A stretch of 64,000 nucleotides of DNA from Deinandra increscens subsp. villosa (GCA_039602395.1 JBCNJP010000025.1:54286555-54350554); one strand, 5' to 3'; shown: positions 25,301-35,744, counted from the stretch's first letter. Translations and numbers: made by a program. Notes: generated from the sequence alone by a model not told the origin.

Positions 25301-25982
25301 TTCCTAGTTTCTACATCCCTGGCTATTACAATATGGATGTGATCACAAATAAGCTTCATGAAATTGGGAAAATTTGCATTGAGATGAAATTTGAAGAATG
25401 TTTGGAACCATATGATAGTGGTTGTCTCTAAAACTCATATCTAAGGCTTCCTTTCCCAATATGAATATGTTGGGATAAAGAATGAAAAACAGTCACGAAT
25501 ATTTAGGAGTTTTAAGGCACAAACGATAACTTGATCATTCATCGTTTTATGATAAATCTTGAAAAAGCTAGTAGTATTCCAATAGCAGCGTATGTATATA
25601 TGTATGATCTTCAAGGTAAAGTAAACCAATATAAAACAATGTGAGTTAAATATCAGAAAGGTAATAAAAAAAAGAATGGGGAATGAATGAATGAATTACC
25701 TTTGTACTTACAGCCGAATTGGACTTGGTTGACCTGGAGTGATTGGATAGAGCCCTAGACAATCGAGGAATCCCATCATTATCATCATCATCAAATGCAT
25801 ACGGCGGGAATGAAGATGGTTCTCTGGAAGTATGCTTATGCTTGGTAGTAGTAGTATCATCCGACAACAACTACAGAAGGAGGAGGAGGAGGAGTAGATT
25901 CCACCTGCCCATGATTTATGATTCCATTAACATGGTCCAAATTATCATCTTCGCTGGATCTCCTTGAACAAAGTCCACCCAT
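16492..25982 (-). CDS. PSI: PSK SIMULATOR (PSI) family protein, 12 exons
   Basis: Exons on the minus strand: 25982-25700, 24355-24027, 23937-23845, 23484-23394, 21643-21550, 20514-20417, 20232-20163, 19909-19815, 19271-19155, 18557-18481, 18045-18001, 17005-16492. All introns are GT-AG and phases agree. The total is 1906 bp, one base more than the 1905 needed for 634 residues plus stop; the extra base is in exon 1. The protein starts MGGLCSR, a likely myristoylation signal. Exon 2 holds the DUF3475 region (GNKI/GSKITILSFEVANTIV-type), exons 8-9 the DUF668 region (KLGAAGLALHYANII, LPPNIKSAMRSRL), and exon 10 EMEKTLQWLVPIATNTTK. The last exon has LYHADKEKTEECILELVVWL and a Ser-rich tail with KSQEF. 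PSI proteins are plant-specific growth promoters linked in Arabidopsis to phytosulfokine and brassinosteroid responses. Which PSI paralogue this is cannot be decided here. Confidence 0.9.
17006..18000 (-). other. Intron 11 of the PSI gene, with LTR-like sequence
   Basis: About 17100-17480 includes a minus-strand TATA-like CTATAAATAAGGG (about 17314-17326) and a CT-rich, 'accctctctcaatgc' leader-like stretch, resembling part of a copia-type LTR in minus orientation. Borders and duplications were not resolved. A run of C (about 17923-17939) followed by an AC repeat lies close to the exon 11 donor side. Confidence 0.3.
21036..21546 (+). repeat. Tandem duplication (~245-255 bp) abutting exon 5 of PSI
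   Basis: Two similar units, about 21036-21279 and 21292-21546, share 'aataatgaccataatgtttatga', 'gttgcccattacttgctacacaa' and 'caacagcagcctgctgttttgcatt' in the same order. They differ by scattered substitutions and small indels. The right unit ends at the intron side of the exon 5 donor site (exon 5 ends at 21550). The left unit stops just before the donor, so it creates no second splice site. It lies within intron 5. Confidence 0.85.
21644..23393 (-). other. Intron 4 of the PSI gene
   Basis: This 1.75 kb intron holds a TA-rich segment near 21790-21830, an AC microsatellite at about 22284-22316, and a short very GC-rich stretch near 22893-22942. Small open frames here show no recognisable protein features. 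Nothing else is supported. Confidence 0.6.
22893..22942 (+). other. GC-rich hairpin-forming island in intron 4
   Basis: About 50 bp of very high GC content, with CCCCCGAGGGGG at its centre and GCGGCGCGCC at its right end, in otherwise AT-rich DNA. It resembles the GC-rich ends of non-autonomous Helitrons but lacks a CTRR end at the expected distance. Its origin is undetermined. Confidence 0.4.
23520..23820 (+). mobile_element. Probable MITE-like insertion in intron 3
   Basis: The left part reads 'ggtggcaaaatgggtggacc' and the right part 'tttacccgttacccaaacaactcattc', a pairing seen in common plant hAT-type miniature elements that start near GGTGGCAAAATGGGTGG. Exact terminal repeats and target duplication were not resolved, so this is tentative. 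Confidence 0.3.
25700..25982 (-). CDS. PSI: Exon 1 of the PSI gene, with a 1-base insertion
   Basis: The exon starts at the ATG of MGGLCSRRSSEDDN and ends at AAG before GTAATT, joining exon 2 in the correct phase (T-K-V-S-E). Near 25863-25870 the sequence reads CCGACAACAACTACAG, where the second copy at 28793-29014 reads CCGAAACAACTACAG. The extra base shifts the frame after about residue 40 and gives a TGA. The downstream part (HTSREPSSFPPYAFDDDD, then RLSRALSNHSRSTKSNSA) remains open in the other frame. This could be a true null allele or a base-calling error. Confidence 0.85.
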
Positions 25983-26409
25983 CTTCTCGATCACATCTAA
26001 ATGCCGCCGACTTCCACTTTCAAACGAATCATCCTTGAAACAACTACTTGGTGCATTTCAACTCAATCAATCAATCAACGAACTATACTTACACAAATGA
26101 ATATCGAACAGTGGGACTAACCTAACCTCTGCTCTGCTCTGCTCTGTGGTGATCACAAATGAATATCGAAGCTATTTGGGTATCATCAATCGCCCACGCT
26201 GCATTCAAGGGAAGGAAGGAAGGAAGGAACCCAACGACACCAATTCTTCTTCCCCTTTCTTCTTTGGTCAAACCCACGCCATAGCAAATATATTTATTTA
26301 ATTTTCACATTTCATAACCTATATATTATTATTTTTTATTTAACTTTTATTTTATTTTATTTTTAAGGCGCACAGTGTCACGATAAATTTTATTGATAAT
26401 AGAAAAAAA
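25983..26409 (-). promoter_or_regulatory. 5' flank and leader of the PSI gene
   Basis: This region runs from the PSI start codon to the left end of the Pack-MULE-like element. On the minus strand it contains a TATA-like AAATATATTTG near 26286-26296, a TTTGACC W-box-like motif near 26271, and a GGAAGGAAGG-type repeat (CCTTCC on the gene strand) near 26211-26228. A CTCTG short repeat (26130-26146) is longer here than in the duplicate beyond the gap. Promoter function is inferred from position. Confidence 0.45.
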
Positions 26410-28003
26410 GGAAAAATGGAAATAAATAATCTCACCTATTCACTATTGGCGGATAATAATCCCAAGTAATTTTTTGGCCAAAAACAGTCCTAACTATACA
26501 CCCCGTTATTTTTAATAATTTTTTCCGTTAAAAAACTAACATCGTTAGTGTGGAGAACTAATAATGTCATTATCTAAATTTGTTTTATTTAAATGGAAAA
26601 TTGGATTTTAATAATCCAAGTTATTACCAATTGGCCAATATTAATCCCAATTTTAAAATTAGCCTACATTAATCCCAATTATTAAGGTGTTGGATTTCAT
26701 TGGACCTCCGTTAAGTTTTTCTTAACTCCGTTAGTTTTTTGCTGACGTGGTACTGATTAATAAAAGCCACGTAGCTGCCACGTCAGCAAAAAACTAACGG
26801 AGTTAAGAAAAATTTAACGGGGGTCCAATGAAATCCAACACCTTAATAATTGGGATTAATGTAGGCCAATTTTGAAATTGGGATTGATATTGGCCAATTG
26901 GTAATAACTTGGATTATTAAAATCCAATTTTCCTATTTAAATAAGCTTACAGGGTAAATAATGTCATTTACCTAAACTTGTTTTAATAATAAAAAAAACC
27001 AATTGACCCAATCGTCTTCTTCCCCTCGTCCTTCATCCGATCGGCGACTTTTGCCGGTGTTCGTACGCCGGGCGACCTGCCATCCCATTCCTTGACGGCC
27101 GGCAACACAACTCCCCACCCTCCTCTCCTCTCTGACCACCTGCCGGCATTATGTCGTCGTTCGACCGGCGACCTGGCTCCGATTCTCGGCAACCCATCTC
27201 CTCTCCCCTCTCGAAACCCAACAACCCTCCCCCTTCTCCGTTCGACTTTCGGCGCCTCCATCCCCGACCTCTGTACACTCCGGTGACCCTCGTCTCCACC
27301 GATGCCTCTCTCCCGTGTTCGGACTAAGCAATGAAGGCAGTAGCTGCGATGGAGAATTTAACGTGTTTGCTTCGGTTGAAGAATTTCCGCCATTGATGAA
27401 TACGATTGATTAACTAATGCTTTTAATATGAACCAAAATTTGGATCAAATTTGAATCTGTATGCACTAGTGGACTCACAACAGTATTCCGAAGCTTAGGA
27501 AGTCAAAACTTGATAGAAAATGGAAGTTTCAACAAGTCTGCCATGGCGCCATTAACAAGCTTGAAGAAAACGACTTCTGTAAAATTACGACTGGCTTCAT
27601 TATTGAACTAAAACTGAAATTGATTGTCACATAAGAGGTCAAAATTACGATTGTCACAAGAGATCAAAATTACGACTGTAAAATTACGACTCGCAGGTCA
27701 CCGGCGTACGAACATTGCAACCTCGGATGAAGGACGAGGAGAAGAAGACGAACGGGGATTTTGGTCGATTGGTTTTTTATTATTAAAATAAGTTTAGGTA
27801 AATGACATTATTTACCCTGTAAATTTATTTAAATAAAACAAGTTTAGATAATGACATTATTAGTCATTCACACTAACGATGTTAGTTTTTTAACGGAAAA
27901 GATTATTAAAAATAACGAGGTGTAAAGGTAGGACTGTTTTTGGCCAAAAAATTACTTAGGATTATTATCCGCCAATCGTGAATAGGTAGGATTATTTATT
28001 TCC

Positions 28004-28006
<3 letters not shown>
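26410..28006 (+). mobile_element. Pack-MULE-like element, copy A
   Basis: Long imperfect terminal inverted repeats (about 26410-27082 and 27686-28006) start GGAAAAATGG and continue with 'caaaaacagtcct' and 'ttccgttaaaaaactaac' matched in reverse on the right. The inverted match reaches into a GC-rich part ('cctcgtccttcatccga' / 'tcggatgaaggacgagg'). The centre (27083-27685) is GC-rich and coding-like but encodes only Pro/Arg-rich frames with no known domain, as expected for a captured gene fragment. A 339-bp MITE sits in the left repeat. The right end runs into a TA microsatellite, so no target duplication could be seen. Confidence 0.7.
26595..26933 (+). mobile_element. Mutator-type foldback MITE with 9-bp duplication
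   Basis: The element begins GGAAAATTGGATTTTAATAA and ends in its reverse complement, with inverted repeats of about 150 bp each and a short centre. It is flanked by a perfect 9-bp duplication TATTTAAAT (26586-26594 and 26934-26942). A 9-bp duplication is diagnostic of Mutator-like transposition. The matching place in copy B (about 29600-29615) is an empty site with a single TATTTAAAT, which confirms the boundaries. Confidence 0.92.

Positions 28007-28047
<41 letters not shown>
28007..28047 (+). repeat. TA microsatellite
   Basis: An uninterrupted TA run at the right end of the Pack-MULE-like element. The equivalent run in copy B is at 30677-30715. Confidence 0.95.
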
Positions 28048-28049
<2 letters not shown>

Positions 28050-28292
28050 CCCTATATTAACATAATACAACTTATGGTACAATCCCTAAAACATGTTGTA
28101 CAACCCTTTAATGCACACATGGTACAAGTTTTAAAACATGTTGTACAAGTTAATGCAGCACCATTGAATTTAGATGTAGGTACAACTCTTTATGCAATTT
28201 ATACAACTACTCAACTTTTAGCTATTTTGCTACACGATGTGTCAGTATCCATCTTCAACCTACTTTCTCACCTGCTTTCTCTCTCTCTCTCT

Positions 28293-28792
28293 NNNNNNNN
28301 NNNNNNNNNNNNNNNNNNNNNNNNNNNNNNNNNNNNNNNNNNNNNNNNNNNNNNNNNNNNNNNNNNNNNNNNNNNNNNNNNNNNNNNNNNNNNNNNNNNN
28401 NNNNNNNNNNNNNNNNNNNNNNNNNNNNNNNNNNNNNNNNNNNNNNNNNNNNNNNNNNNNNNNNNNNNNNNNNNNNNNNNNNNNNNNNNNNNNNNNNNNN
28501 NNNNNNNNNNNNNNNNNNNNNNNNNNNNNNNNNNNNNNNNNNNNNNNNNNNNNNNNNNNNNNNNNNNNNNNNNNNNNNNNNNNNNNNNNNNNNNNNNNNN
28601 NNNNNNNNNNNNNNNNNNNNNNNNNNNNNNNNNNNNNNNNNNNNNNNNNNNNNNNNNNNNNNNNNNNNNNNNNNNNNNNNNNNNNNNNNNNNNNNNNNNN
28701 NNNNNNNNNNNNNNNNNNNNNNNNNNNNNNNNNNNNNNNNNNNNNNNNNNNNNNNNNNNNNNNNNNNNNNNNNNNNNNNNNNNNNNNNNNNN
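28293..28792. other. Assembly gap (500 N) between duplicate copies
   Basis: Exactly 500 N. The left flank ends in a CT repeat and the right flank begins in the middle of PSI exon 1, repeating sequence already present at 25763. This is the pattern expected when two overlapping or allelic contigs are placed next to each other. Confidence 0.98.
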
Positions 28793-29014
28793 TCGAGGAA
28801 TCCCATCATTATCATCATCATCATCAAATGCATACGGCGGGAATGAAGATGGTTCTCTGGAAGTATGCTTATGCTTGGTAGTAGTAGTATCATCCGAAAC
28901 AACTACAGAAGGAGGAGGAGGAGGAGTAGATTCCACCTGCCCATGATTTATGATTCCATTAACATGGTCCAAATTATCATCTTCGCTGGATCTCCTTGAA
29001 CAAAGTCCACCCAT
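28793..29014 (-). CDS. PSI: PSI exon 1, second copy, intact frame, cut by gap
   Basis: The start codon is at 29014 and the frame is open through MGGLCSRRSSEDDN, a five-Pro run, HTSREPSSFPPYAF and DDDDDNDGIPR until the gap at 28792. Compared with the exon 1 joined to the rest of the gene, it lacks the extra C and has one more GAT codon. It shows what the uninterrupted N-terminus looks like. No exon 2 follows because of the gap. Confidence 0.85.
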
Positions 29015-29427
29015 CTTCTCGATCACATCTAAATGCCGCCGACTTCCACTTTCAAACGAATCATCCTTGAAACAACTACTTGGTGCATTTCAACTCAATC
29101 AATCAACGAACTATACTTACACAAATGAATATCGAACAGTGGGACTAACCTAACCTCTGCTCTGTGGTGATCACAAATGAATATCGAAGCTATTTGGGTA
29201 TCATCAATCGCCCACGCTGCATTCAAGGGAAGGAAGGAAGGAAGGAACCCAACGACACCAATTCTTCTTCCCCTTTCTTCTTTGGTCAAACCCACGCCAT
29301 AGCAAATATATTTATTTAATTTTCACATTTCATAACCTATATATTATTATTTTTTATTTAACTTTTATTTTATTTTATTTTTAAGGCGCACAGTGTCACG
29401 ATAAATTTTATTGATAATAAAAAAAGC

Positions 29428-30672
29428 GAAAAATGGAAATAAATAATTCCACCTATTCACTATTAGCGGATAATAATCCCAAGTAATTTTTTGGCCAAAA
29501 ACAGTCCTAACTATACACCCCGTTATTTTTAATAAATTTTTCCGTTAAAAAACTAACATCGTTAGTGTGGAGGACTAATAATGTCATTATCTAAATTTAT
29601 TTTATTTAAATAAGCTTACAGGGTAAATAATGTCATTTACCTAAACTTGTTTTAATAATAAAAAAAAACCAATTGACCCAATCGTCTTCTTCCCCTCGTC
29701 CTTCATCCGATCGGCGACTTTTGCCGATGTTCGTACGCCGGGCGACCTGCCATCCCATTCCTTGACGGCCGGCGACACAACTCCCCACCCTCCTCTCCTC
29801 TCTGACCACCTGCCGGCATTATGTCGTCGTTCGACCGGCGACCTGGCTCCGATTCTCGGCAACCCATCTCCTCTCCCCTCTCGAAACCCAACAACCCTCC
29901 CCCTTCTCCGTTCGACTTTCGGCGCCTCCATCCCCGACCTCTGTACACTCCGGTGACCCTCGTCTCCACCGATGCCTCTCTCCCGTGTTCGGACTAAGCA
30001 ATGAAGGCAGTAGCTGCGATGGAGAATTTAACGTGTTTGCTTCGGTTGAAGAATTTCCGCCATTGATGAATACGATTGATTAACTAATGCTTTTAATATG
30101 AACCAAAATTTGGATCAAATTTGAATCTGTATGCACTAGTGGACTCACAACAGTATTCCGAAGCTTAGGAAGTCAAAACTTGATAGAAAATGGAAGTTTC
30201 AACAAGTCTGCCATGGCGCCATTAACAAGCTTGAAGAAAACGACTTCTGTAAAATTACGACTGGCTTCATTATTGAACTAAAACTGAAATTGATTGTCAC
30301 ATAAGAGGTCAAAATTACGATTGTCACAAGAGATCAAAATTACGACTGTAAATTACGACTCGCAGGTCACCGGCGTACGAACATTGCAACCTCGGATGAA
30401 GGACGAGGAGAAGAAGACGAACGGGGATTTTGGTCGATTGGTTTTTTATTATTAAAATAAGTTTAGGTAAATGACATTATTTACCCTGTAAATTTATTTA
30501 AATAAAACAAGTTTAGATAATGACATTATTAGTCATTCACACTAACGATGTTAGTTTTTTAACGGAAAAGATTATTAAAAATAACGAGGTGTAAAGGTAG
30601 GACTGTTTTTGGCCAAAAAATTACTTAGGATTATTATCCGCCAATCGTGAATAGGTAGGATTATTTATTTCC

Positions 30673-30676
<4 letters not shown>
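29428..30676 (+). mobile_element. Pack-MULE-like element, copy B (no nested MITE)
   Basis: Same element as 26410-28006, with terminal repeats starting GAAAAATGG on the left and ending CCATTT before the TA run on the right. The GC-rich centre is preserved with few changes. The single TATTTAAAT in the left inverted repeat is the empty site for the MITE found in copy A. Confidence 0.7.
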
Positions 30677-30718
<42 letters not shown>

Positions 30719-30961
30719 CCCTATATTAACATAATACAACTTATGGTACAATCCCTAAAACATGTTGTACAACCCTTTAATGCACACATGGTACAAGTTT
30801 TAAAACATGTTGTACAAGTTAATGCAGCACCATTGAATTTAGATGTAGGTACAACTCTTTATGCAATTTATACAACTACTCAACTTTTAGCTATTTTGCT
30901 ACACGATGTGTCAGTATCCATCTTCAACCTACTTTCTCACCTGCTTTCTCTCTCTCTCTCT

Positions 30962-33900
30962 TGCACATAGCACAAAGAAATATACAGATTTTAAACCCAT
31001 TTGTACAACCAAAAAAACCTTTTGTCATCTGATTTGAAGATTAGGAGCAGGTGAATAGCCCCCAACCTTATCCTGGCTCTCTCTCTCTCGATTTTCTTTT
31101 CACGCATACATTCACACGCAAACCTATTTCTCTCTCTCTCTAATTCTCTCTTTTGAGTTTTGCCCCTGATTCTCGCTGTTGAAGACGATCTCGCTGATGT
31201 ATCTGCGTTTTTTTCTGATGTGTTTGTGGTTCTTTCCACCGTTGCTCCGCCTATGGCGTGGAAGCGATGACGGTTAACCAGTATTTGTGTGTTGGTTGTG
31301 GCTCAAAAGAGAGAATTAGAGAGAGAGAGAGAAATTTTGGCACCACTTTTTCTGATCCCTAGCCGCCATGCTTTCTTCTTAGATGTTGTTGCCAAGATCC
31401 GATCGCAAGTGTTTATTTGAAGTTTTTCATGAACTTAAGTTTACCCTTTTAAGTCTTGATAAATTAATATCAGTTATGTTTTCTTGAGACCTCAGGGTTT
31501 CTAATTGGGGTCCCTGCTTCTTCAAGTTTACCTCTAGCTTCATGGGTTTCTTCTTTGCTACCGCCATTTAGGTACGACATTCTTGGCCTTTCGATTGTTT
31601 ACCGCTCATATTATTACTTGCTTTGTGGTAATTTTTATCGTATATCAGGTGTCGAATCAACATTAGACAATTGGAGGTACCCTTTGATTCTATTTTTATG
31701 TACCAGTTTGCTTTATGTTATTTGATTGTTAACCTAAGTTGTAATTCTAGCTCTTTGGGTTTGTAGAGGTGTTATTTGTGACTACGTCGGATACACAATC
31801 AATCAAACACAGATCATTACAAACAATCTCATTAAAAGTTGTTTGTTTGGTCAACTACCTTAATAACAAAAATGCACAATCAAACACAGATCATTACAAT
31901 CAATCAAACACAGATCAATACAAACAATCTCATTAAAAGTTGTTTGTTTGGTCAACTAACTTAATAACAAAAATGCACAATATACTTAGGAGTTAAATCA
32001 GTATTATCATAAATGTTATCTGCATATCATTATTCAATTTGTTTTTGTTGGTTTGCTATTTTTTCTGTTGCTCAATCACTAATCGTTCACTGATTTGCTA
32101 AACATTAGATTTAAATGCTAAAAAAAGTTGACTAGAAAGAGATTGTCCAAGGTATGAAGATCTTAACATGAAGTTCCTTTTTTTTCAAGTTCAAATCTTT
32201 CTCACATTTGTAATTTTGTGTTTATAATTTAGACGAATCATAATATTGCATGTAATTGATTACTGATCAAAGAGGAGCTGCATATTGGCTCTAGCTTTCA
32301 ATCGATTTGTGAATAAAGAATGTACTTTCACCTGACTTTTCTAAGTTCTCCGGGTTCTTTCCAAACCAGAGGTTTAATGGTGGCCAGAAGTTCGATGGTT
32401 GCAGTGGAGTAGTGGCCTCGGCGGTGTGGTTTGATCTTTCGATCGTTCGGGATTCTCGCTTCATTTGTATCGTGCTTATGTGTGTGTCCTTATGCGTATA
32501 TATACGTATTGGATTCATCTGAGATCATTCGCTCTCCTTCACCATTTCGATAGGTACGTAATATTTCCTTTAGTTTCACCGCCTTTGTTTGATTTTTTAT
32601 TGAAATGCTATTGTGATTAGGCCTTCATTTCATTTTCTATTGAAATGCTGTTATGGTTTGGCCTTTCTTCCATTTTTCATTGAAATGTTGTTGTCATTTG
32701 GCCTTTCTTCCGTCAATTTCTGTTTGGGGCTGCACATGAATTGCTTATTTCGCCTTGATATTGTTCATTAATAATTTTGTTTTTTTTACTTAAAGGTATA
32801 TGTATGAATAACCATGTTCTTATGGTTCCTCCATGTATAGTGTTCTTATGGTTTTGGTAGTTCTTCCTTTTTTGGGATTTTCATTGTTTTGGTATTATCA
32901 CCTTTTTTTTGAGTAGCTCTTTATGCATTTGTATTTACCCTATGGCTTTATATATGTATGTTTTGTCCATTTGTTATGGGTTTCGCTGTTCTTGAGTGTT
33001 TGTGATTTTGCAAATCCATTATGTTAGTGTCATATTTGACTTATTTGGGATGTAGGTTTCGGTTCCTTTCTTTGTGTGTGTGACATATGCTTTATGTTGT
33101 TATTGTGATGGCCTTCTTATTTTTGAAGCCTTTATTTGCATTTATAGTTAACCTTATGTGTGTTTATGTTGGTTTTTCTATGCTGTCATATACATATAAT
33201 TGTGATTTTGGAACTCATAACTACCTTAACTCTTATTAGCACACTTTATGCAGGTCTGCTGCATGGCCTAACTTTCATTAATGTTTTTGAGGCAAAATAG
33301 GTACATAGCAGGTTAAAAAATTATTCGTTATAAATTGGTTTCATACATGTTGCTGTTATATGCTTTTTATCCAAATGAGTATATGGTTAATTGTAAATTG
33401 GTGCCATTATCTTTTAAAAATCCCTGTCATGTTTGTGGTTTATCTTTCAAAAGGTTCTTTGTTACTGTCTATAATTTTTCTGATTGTTTATAGTATGATA
33501 TTATTTTAATACATGTGTTTTTTTGCAGGCTTTAATTGTTGTTTGTTTGGTAAGCCTCTGCCTTTTAAGGACCATCAATTAACTTTCTGTATATATCGTT
33601 TATTTTCTTTTGCGTGTGACTAATTACTATAGTTTATCATGTCTTTCCTTTTCATTGTGAATTATTGTTATGCTTTATTATTTATTTTCCTTTGCAGTTT
33701 GTCGAGGGCTGCTTTGGTTTATCACCCTCTTTGGGTTCTAGAGGTGAAAATTGAATCCTTCTCATAACCTGCAAACATGAGGTTTACAAAGCATTTTTGC
33801 AAATGCTAATTTCATTGATAGGTAGGCGTGGAAATGTCTAATTAACATCTTAGAAAAGCTATTAATCTTTTGGTCTTAAAAGGCCAATACACTACCATGA

Positions 33901-34037
33901 ATTCGACATATGGCTGCTTCATAACATTATACCTATTAAGAATGTAAAAGTTATGTCGCAAAGCGCACGAAAGCAAGTTTCGCATCGCCCATATCTCTCA
34001 TGGTTGGGGTAACAGACTCTCAAAAAACGGTTTGATT
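30962..34037 (+). other. Gene-like non-coding stretch before a Helitron-type terminus
   Basis: The first 450 bp have CT-rich leader-like sequence and GC-richer pieces resembling a gene 5' end. The rest is intron-like, T-rich and without recognisable coding sequence. Local repeats include a ~100-bp-period duplication (about 31796-31979, 'caatcaaacacagatcat') and a triplicated ~58-bp unit (about 32597-32712, 'attgaaatg...ggcctttc'). Ending at a Helitron-like terminus, it may be a captured gene 5' region in a non-autonomous Helitron. The left boundary is unknown. Confidence 0.35.
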
Positions 34038-34066
34038 CCGCCGCGAAGCGCGGGTCGACCAACTTG
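34038..34066 (+). mobile_element. Helitron-like 3' terminus (hairpin plus CTTG)
   Basis: CCGCCGCGAAGCGCGGG (34038-34054) can form a GC-rich hairpin. CTTG lies 8 bases later and is followed by T and a TA-rich flank. It shares the design of the termini at 15308 and 37227. The CTTG end departs from the canonical CTRR. Confidence 0.5.
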
Positions 34067-34078
34067 TATATATATATA

Positions 34079-34258
34079 GGGAGAGGATCATTTGAGAACC
34101 ATTTTGGTTTGAGAACTAAAAAGAACTAATTTGAGCCACAAGTTTATTTACATGTATCCCCCCTCCCATGAATTGTAGTGGTCCCCCCTGAAATTTGTGG
34201 TTGATATTTAGTTCTCAAAAGTTCTCAAAACAAAAAGTTCTCATTTGAACCTAACCCT
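34079..34258 (+). mobile_element. Small inverted-repeat element in TA-rich DNA
   Basis: The left end reads GGGAGAGGATCATTTGAGAAC. The right end reads GTTCTCATTTGAACCTAACCCT, its near reverse complement. The element is embedded in TA repeats on both sides, so the target duplication cannot be defined. Similar ends occur at 48600-48752, 48771/56979 and 57028/58148. Confidence 0.6.
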
Positions 34259-34290
34259 ATATATATATATATATATATATCAATATATAT

Positions 34291-34328
<38 letters not shown>

Positions 34329-34679
34329 CCTAGAACATTTACAACTTATTCCCTATAATTGAAAGAGCGTTGAGCTTGTACGGGAAGTGCGATGGAACAG
34401 ACCCACATTTTAAGGGGCCTATAATTTTTAAAATTTTATATATAAATTAGAGGATATGAAGTATGAAAAATTAATTTTCTATTAAAGTTACAAGAAGATT
34501 TGCACAACTATCAGTTAACTAACACTGATAATTTTCTATTTAAACTATAATTTTTTTATGTTTATTGTTATTACTTAATTTTTTTTATTAAGAACCCTTT
34601 TTTATTTGCAATTTTTTTCCCCGAATGGGACCTATTTTTTTAGCTCGAACAGGTCCTACAAATCCTTAGCTCCGGCCCT
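34259..34679 (+). other. TA repeats and unassigned AT-rich sequence
   Basis: TA runs occupy about 34259-34328. The remainder, including 'gggcctataatttttaaaatt' and 'cttagctccggccctg', resembles decayed dispersed-repeat sequence. No gene is seen. Confidence 0.4.
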
Positions 34680-34952
34680 GCCTATAATGGGTGTATGTGT
34701 AAATTTTAAAATTTGAGGTGTAGTTGTGAGTAGAGGAGAAAGAATTATTTGATGAAAAATTTGATGAATCCCTATATTTGAGAAAAAATTTAGTGATTCT
34801 GTAAAATTTGAGGTTTGAAAAGAGAGAAAAGGTAATGATAAAGGTATAAAAAGTATCATTTAATTGTGGTTGTGAGTAGAAGAAAGAGAAAAAGTAATGA
34901 TACATATATAAATTATAGGGATAAGGATACATAATGGGCTATGAATGCTCTA
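34680..34952 (-). mobile_element. AT-rich MITE, copy 1
   Basis: Read on the minus strand it runs from 'cttagagcattcatagccc' through 'ctactcacaaccac' and 'cctcaaattttac' to 'aatttacacatacaccc'. The same order of sequence, in the other orientation, occurs at 58733-58974 and continues after the Pack-MULE at 60015. The two copies define a dispersed miniature element. Superfamily is not determined. Confidence 0.6.
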
Positions 34953-35016
34953 AGAGCATTCACAGGAGGATGTTTAAACTCATTTTTATCTTTAAATTTT
35001 AACTCTTTTTGTATTG

Positions 35017-35358
35017 TGAAAAAGCAAATTATCCCCAAAGATAATTGCCGTCAAATCAGGATTTTGAGTAATGGAAATACAAAAGGATTAAAGGAACTAA
35101 GAATGATTTTATTGAATTCTCGAGAGAGAAAGATACAGACGCATGTGTAAGTGATTTATTACAAATGATATTGAATCCCTAAACTATATTATTCTCCGGG
35201 TATTTATAGGCCTCTACTTCAATCTTTTAGCTTCGCATCTGCGTGACCGCATCTACCTGTGTCCTTCAAAGACACTTTCGCAAAGCATCATGTCCGAAGG
35301 ACTTGGAAGTAAGCGATCGGATGTGTAAAACACATCCGAGTCATCGTTTACTTCATCA
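35017..35358 (-). repeat. 3' LTR of the Tat element
   Basis: This 342-bp LTR begins TGAAAAAGCAAATTATCC on the plus strand and ends GTTTACTTCATCA. The minus-strand TATA box CCTATAAATA is at 35201-35210. Next to it at 35359-35366 the minus strand reads AGGGGACT, a polypurine-tract-like run abutting the LTR. Confidence 0.9.
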
Positions 35359-35707
35359 AGTCCCCTAAGTCTATTAAGTGAACAAATTACCTAAATATAA
35401 TAAATCATCTCTTGAATAGTTTACTTTTTCCTTTTCATGTTTTTGCCACAACTCATTTTGTCTTTACCATTTACCCCCCTTAGCTTCTTTTCTTTTATCC
35501 TTCTAGCCTCACTGCTAGATCAATACACGTGTTCCAGATTTTACTCCTAGGCGTTGGATGTGTGGTGGTTGGATATGCTTTTTGACCTGCTTTTTAATTT
35601 GGAGATTTGCTTTATGTCCTCTTTCCACACACACAATTGCTTTATCTGTAACTCTCTTGAGAGAGAGAGAGATGAACCCGTCTCCGGCTGCCGCCTTTTG
35701 TCTCTAC

Positions 35708-35744
<37 letters not shown>

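Larger units (their letters stand above)
25763..28292 (+). repeat. Duplicated segment, copy A (left of gap)
   Basis: This segment matches 28793-30961 almost base for base, apart from the MITE (26595-26933 plus duplication), one base and one GAT triplet in exon 1, an 11-bp CTCTG-type difference, and small microsatellite changes. It ends exactly at the gap, in a CT repeat. See the entry for copy B for interpretation. Confidence 0.95.
28793..30961 (+). repeat. Duplicated segment, copy B (right of gap)
   Basis: This is the same order as copy A: PSI exon 1, 5' flank, Pack-MULE-like element, TA run, then a stretch reading 'ggtacaatccctaaaacatg' up to a CT repeat. It continues rightward into sequence not seen in copy A. 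It lacks the nested MITE and the exon 1 frameshift. Either a tandem duplication or two haplotypes of one locus would explain it. Confidence 0.95.

Noticed and set aside
26983..27331. Pro/Arg-rich overlapping frames as a gene
   Set aside because: Several frames on both strands are open because the DNA is GC-rich. They lie inside a Pack-MULE-like element and contain no domain.
28074..28290. Open frame MVQSLKHVVQPF repeated in both copies
   Set aside because: It is duplicated only because the whole segment is duplicated, runs into a CT repeat, and resembles no known protein.
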